Below are positions 61,355 to 64,000 of a DNA stretch of 64,000 nucleotides, in pieces. The notes under the pieces were generated by a model. It was given only the letters and a program-made list of their open reading frames with translations. It was not told where the DNA came from and did not search any database. Positions within the stretch are counted from its first letter, which is position 1. Every line of letters begins with the position of its first letter. Both the position numbers and the translations under genes were made by a program. This DNA comes from Acholoe squamosa (lineage: Eukaryota > Annelida > Polychaeta > Phyllodocida > Polynoidae). The stretch is from contig OX439046.1 of the NCBI GenBank assembly GCA_949317995.1, forward strand, positions 40,896,002-40,960,001, in the 5' to 3' direction.

Positions 61355-63314
61355 AAATAATTACATGATCGGCATTATTCAGACGAGACAAAGCATCGGC
61401 TAATACGTTATCTTCAGAGCTGATTCTGAAGGCTCTTAGATGAATGTTGTATAAGGCGCAGCACCAAAATAATTCCCGCAACCAAGGCATGGCATGGGGG
61501 CTTGTACTCCTGCCAGAATTGATCATGCCCTGTACCTGAGTGTTATCTGTATACACAGCCACAAAGCTATCTTTCCACTCGTTGCCCCAGCGATGCACAG
61601 ATACTACAACAGGCCACATTTCTTCAATGTTAATATGATCACAGTATGACTCATTCTGCGGGGAATTTTCATGATGGCCACAACACTTGTCATTCCTATA
61701 CCAACAACCATAGAAGAAGTCGTCTTCGATGTGACCGCCGAATCCGTATTTTGAAGAATCTGTATACACAGTGCGGGACGGGGTATCAGTTCTTATCATG
61801 CGGGCCTTGCCATTGAACCAAGTTACAAATTGGTACCACCACTCCAAGTCTAATAATAAACTTTCAGACAAGTTGAAGCAGTGAATGCCGGGTGGAAGGT
61901 CTCGAAGCTCATTGTACACACGACGGGAGAAGGTGTGCCCGCCTTTAACGACAGTCGAACAATGGCCCAGGAGACCAGCTAATTTCTCCAAGCGTTTCCT
62001 AGTACCTGATTTACAGCCCCTGAAGTAATTGACCTCCGCTTTCACACGATCAAGTCTTTCATTATCGATTGACAAGGTCAAGTTCACTGAGTCAATAACA
62101 ATCCCAAGGAACTTAGTAACTTGAGACGGGGGGACCAGCTTGCATATTTTTACTTTGAAACCCAGGCCATTCAACATTGCACACAATTGGCTCTGAGCTT
62201 CCTGGCAAGATGATTCTGAATTACCTATAACGAGGTAATCATCTAAATAGTTGGTACAGCGTGGATAACTGCCGCTGGCCCCACACTTCACTATGAAATC
62301 GGAAACTTGGGTGAAGATGAAAGGGGCACAGCGCAAACCGAAGCACAATGACATATCTTGGAAGAATTCACTGCCATTGCCCACATCCCAGGCAAAACCC
62401 TGAAAGTCACGATGGGCAGGCAATACATTAACGGAACGATAAGCATTGGCGATGTCAGTCACTGCGCAGAAATCAAATTGATTCAAGTCCGACACAACAT
62501 CATCTACAGAATGATAATGGAATTTTTCACATGAATCTTCCATATAACAATTGATATTGATATGCTCAGGCATAGAGCAGTCAGTGATAGGGCATAAGGT
62601 GTTGTCGGATTTCAGAACGCCACCCATAGCATGAACGCATTTAGGTCGTGAATCCACTCTCCTGACTTTGCCCTCAGACAGCTCACTAATTACACGTTCA
62701 GTAATTTCTGGGCAAAAGGCACTGTTTGTGAGAGAAGCATAATTATCACAATTATACATAGATGGGCAGCCATGATCAACAATCCTAAATCCTTGGTAAA
62801 TACCAGTCAGGACATACCAGTCACTTTTAGTTGCCAGGTCACCGAATTCCAGTAATTTGCAAGCAAAGACGCAAGGTTTAACTTGTGTAACGACAGATTC
62901 TAGCACATAAACACAATGGCAGGTTTTTTCGCTACATTCGTTGAACACTGGTACGAGAATGCCAGGGGCTACATCTACACAACAAATAGGGACATCAACA
63001 TTAAACCTCTTCGAGAATTTAGTTAAAGTTTCCTTATCCGTACTGAGTCTGACAGAATCTGGTAAATTTTCCCATCTGTTGTCACCGCCTAAAGTCACTT
63101 CCACCCGAGCACCTCCGTCAGTGCGCGGGTTGACAGTAACAGGGGTGATCCCTAGGCTACATAGGTTATCCAAATTACCAAATAATTCACTACATTGACC
63201 AGCAGAACTCCATACATAATTGACACAATCAGTATTGTCACAATTTGATCCAGACTCTGTATTATCATCAATATGAGTGACTAGAATTTCTGGGGCATGA
63301 GGAAGGTCAGACAC
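61248..63314 (-). CDS. Reverse transcriptase-RNase H of the tyrosine-recombinase element
   Basis: 688 codons shown, but the frame is open upstream to the gag stop at 63402. Reverse transcriptase: VTDIANAYRSV (D287), FGLRCAPFIF and the catalytic YLDD (356-359). RNase H: VYTDSS (D519), INIEEMW (E564), VYTDN (D590) and NVLADALSRL (D640). All expected catalytic residues are present. The N-terminal ~200 residues are Cys-rich and of unknown role. The first codon is GTG and no ATG occurs near the start, so it is probably made as a fusion with gag. DIRS/Ngaro-group RTs are the closest family by motif layout. Confidence 0.88.
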   Translation of the reverse strand: MSDLPHAPEILVTHIDDNTESGSNCDNTDCVNYVWSSAGQCSELFGNLDNLCSLGITPVTVNPRTDGGARVEVTLGGDNRWENLPDSVRLSTDKETLTKFSKRFNVDVPICCVDVAPGILVPVFNECSEKTCHCVYVLESVVTQVKPCVFACKLLEFGDLATKSDWYVLTGIYQGFRIVDHGCPSMYNCDNYASLTNSAFCPEITERVISELSEGKVRRVDSRPKCVHAMGGVLKSDNTLCPITDCSMPEHININCYMEDSCEKFHYHSVDDVVSDLNQFDFCAVTDIANAYRSVNVLPAHRDFQGFAWDVGNGSEFFQDMSLCFGLRCAPFIFTQVSDFIVKCGASGSYPRCTNYLDDYLVIGNSESSCQEAQSQLCAMLNGLGFKVKICKLVPPSQVTKFLGIVIDSVNLTLSIDNERLDRVKAEVNYFRGCKSGTRKRLEKLAGLLGHCSTVVKGGHTFSRRVYNELRDLPPGIHCFNLSESLLLDLEWWYQFVTWFNGKARMIRTDTPSRTVYTDSSKYGFGGHIEDDFFYGCWYRNDKCCGHHENSPQNESYCDHINIEEMWPVVVSVHRWGNEWKDSFVAVYTDNTQVQGMINSGRSTSPHAMPWLRELFWCCALYNIHLRAFRISSEDNVLADALSRLNNADHVIICGYTIDTFIDCCYRTGGTETQLGGSEIELLVRHHL

Positions 63315-63401
63315 AAGAACACATTCACCTGGTAATTCATGAATTACCGAGCCAATGTTAGGCTCCTGTGAGGGAAAATTCCCACCAGGAGCATCCGCGT
63401 T

Positions 63402-63404
63402 TCA
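63402..63404 (-). promoter_or_regulatory. Single in-frame UGA between gag and RT
   Basis: gag and RT are in the same frame, separated only by TGA (context AAT GAT TGA AAC). No other stop lies between, and no ATG follows near the RT start. This suggests stop-codon readthrough. Confidence 0.5.
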
Positions 63405-64000
63405 ATCATTAGATTTGTTGGGACATTTAGATTTTGTATGTGATCCCTGACACAATTGACAAACATGTGGGTAGTTACATTCTTTAGATTTACAACCATC
63501 CCCATTGTAGGCATTACAAGAAAGAAATTTCTTCTTCTTTTTCTTCTTCTTACTAGCACCGGAAGAACTACCTGTATTCTGAGAGGTGGATGGCTGGATA
63601 CCTAACAACTTCTCCAAATAACCCTTATCCAGGTTTTCTAGGCCCACATGCTGGGCGAACATATTATGAGCAAAATAGCAAAAGGTGAATTCACCGAAAG
63701 CATCGCCACGTTCTCGCATGGCAAAATCATAGGTAATGAGAGCATCTTCCTTGTAAATACCCCTCTTGTCCGTGAGGAATTTTACATGCATCCCATAATT
63801 TTTACATGGGTGGCCGCATTCCATCATACTATTGAGAAGGCCCATACTAGCCGAGATCACATCTCCTAGTGCTGGATTCTTGTGTTTACTCTGAGGCATG
63901 TGCTGCTCAATATCAAAAGTAGTAAACTTACTCTTGGTGTCCTTTGAAGCATAAACAACCACAGGTGGGACTTGCTGCTGAGGCTGTTGCTGTTGCCTAA
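63402..64000 (-). CDS. Gag-like protein of the tyrosine-recombinase element (5' end outside window)
   Basis: About 199 codons visible, open to the right edge; the part nearest the edge is Gln-rich (QQQQPQQQVPP). A conserved-looking globular region (about 63900-63620) is followed by a Ser/Lys linker with eight consecutive lysines. A zinc-binding C-terminus follows: CNAYNGDGC, CNYPHVCQLCQGSH and KSKC, as in DIRS/Ngaro Gag proteins that have CCCH plus knuckle-like fingers. Role inferred: RNA binding and particle formation. The true start codon is not in the window; the GTG at 63962 is not a start. Confidence 0.75.
   Translation of the reverse strand, partial: RQQQQPQQQVPPVVVYASKDTKSKFTTFDIEQHMPQSKHKNPALGDVISASMGLLNSMMECGHPCKNYGMHVKFLTDKRGIYKEDALITYDFAMRERGDAFGEFTFCYFAHNMFAQHVGLENLDKGYLEKLLGIQPSTSQNTGSSSGASKKKKKKKKFLSCNAYNGDGCKSKECNYPHVCQLCQGSHTKSKCPNKSND

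Larger units (their letters stand above)
60012..64000 (-). mobile_element. Tyrosine-recombinase retrotransposon, Ngaro/PAT-like, runs off the edge
   Basis: Minus-strand order gag, reverse transcriptase-RNase H, tyrosine recombinase, then non-coding 3' region with a split direct repeat. There is no methyltransferase domain as in DIRS1 and no DDE integrase. All visible reading frames are intact. The 5' end lies beyond the right edge of the window. Ngaro/PAT elements (family knowledge) carry split direct repeats A1...B1-A2-B2, matching the duplicated 68-bp block seen here. Confidence 0.8.

Overview
The window is animal genomic DNA built almost entirely of transposable elements and simple repeats. 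No convincing host gene is present. The evidence is long AT-rich non-coding stretches, SINEs with target-site duplications (TSDs), a LINE, LTR retrotransposons, a protein-primed DNA polymerase remnant of Maverick/Polinton type, and a tyrosine-recombinase retrotransposon. A SINE family ending in GTTAAACA plus CACTCA repeats suggests a marine invertebrate (mollusc, amphioxus or similar), but the species cannot be named from sequence alone.

Layout. 1-4.8 kb: AT-rich spacer with one tRNA-Ala-derived SINE. 4.8-8.2 kb: a broken LINE (endonuclease plus reverse transcriptase) split by a SINE with an 11-bp TSD. 8.7-10.9 kb: decayed Polinton-type family B DNA polymerase, ending in a 716-bp tandem duplication (10.9-12.3 kb). 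12.8-13.7 kb: 49-bp minisatellite. 14.5-16.8 kb: a terminal-inverted-repeat (TIR) element with minisatellite arrays near both ends and a nested solo LTR. 16.8-25.4 kb: an old LTR element with a broken gag and a broken F-protein-like env but no detectable pol. 28.06-37.58 kb: a young Ty3/gypsy element on the minus strand with nearly identical LTRs, inserted into an (AT)n tract, with gag, pol and an unusual highly charged third ORF. 37.6-46.7 kb: spacer with small inverted-repeat elements, palindromes and two SINEs. 46.7-48.9 kb: a dead Ty3/gypsy fragment. 49.9-55.1 kb: two diverged homologues of an unrecognised zinc-finger protein, transcribed away from each other. 56.1-59.9 kb: a transposase-like gene flanked by about ten copies of a GGAGATTCGTGTAACTCCC-type motif. 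60.0-64.0 kb: a Ngaro/PAT-like tyrosine-recombinase retrotransposon on the minus strand, apparently intact, running off the right edge.

How the parts relate. Each element carries its own replication or integration machinery; the SINEs depend on LINE proteins. Nesting gives relative ages: the SINE in the LINE and the SINE in the 16.8-kb LTR are younger than their hosts, and the gypsy element is among the youngest insertions. The best candidates for undescribed biology are the paired zinc-finger genes (49.9-55.1 kb), the transposase with its iterated motif (56.1-59.9 kb), and the gag-UGA-RT arrangement of the tyrosine-recombinase element.
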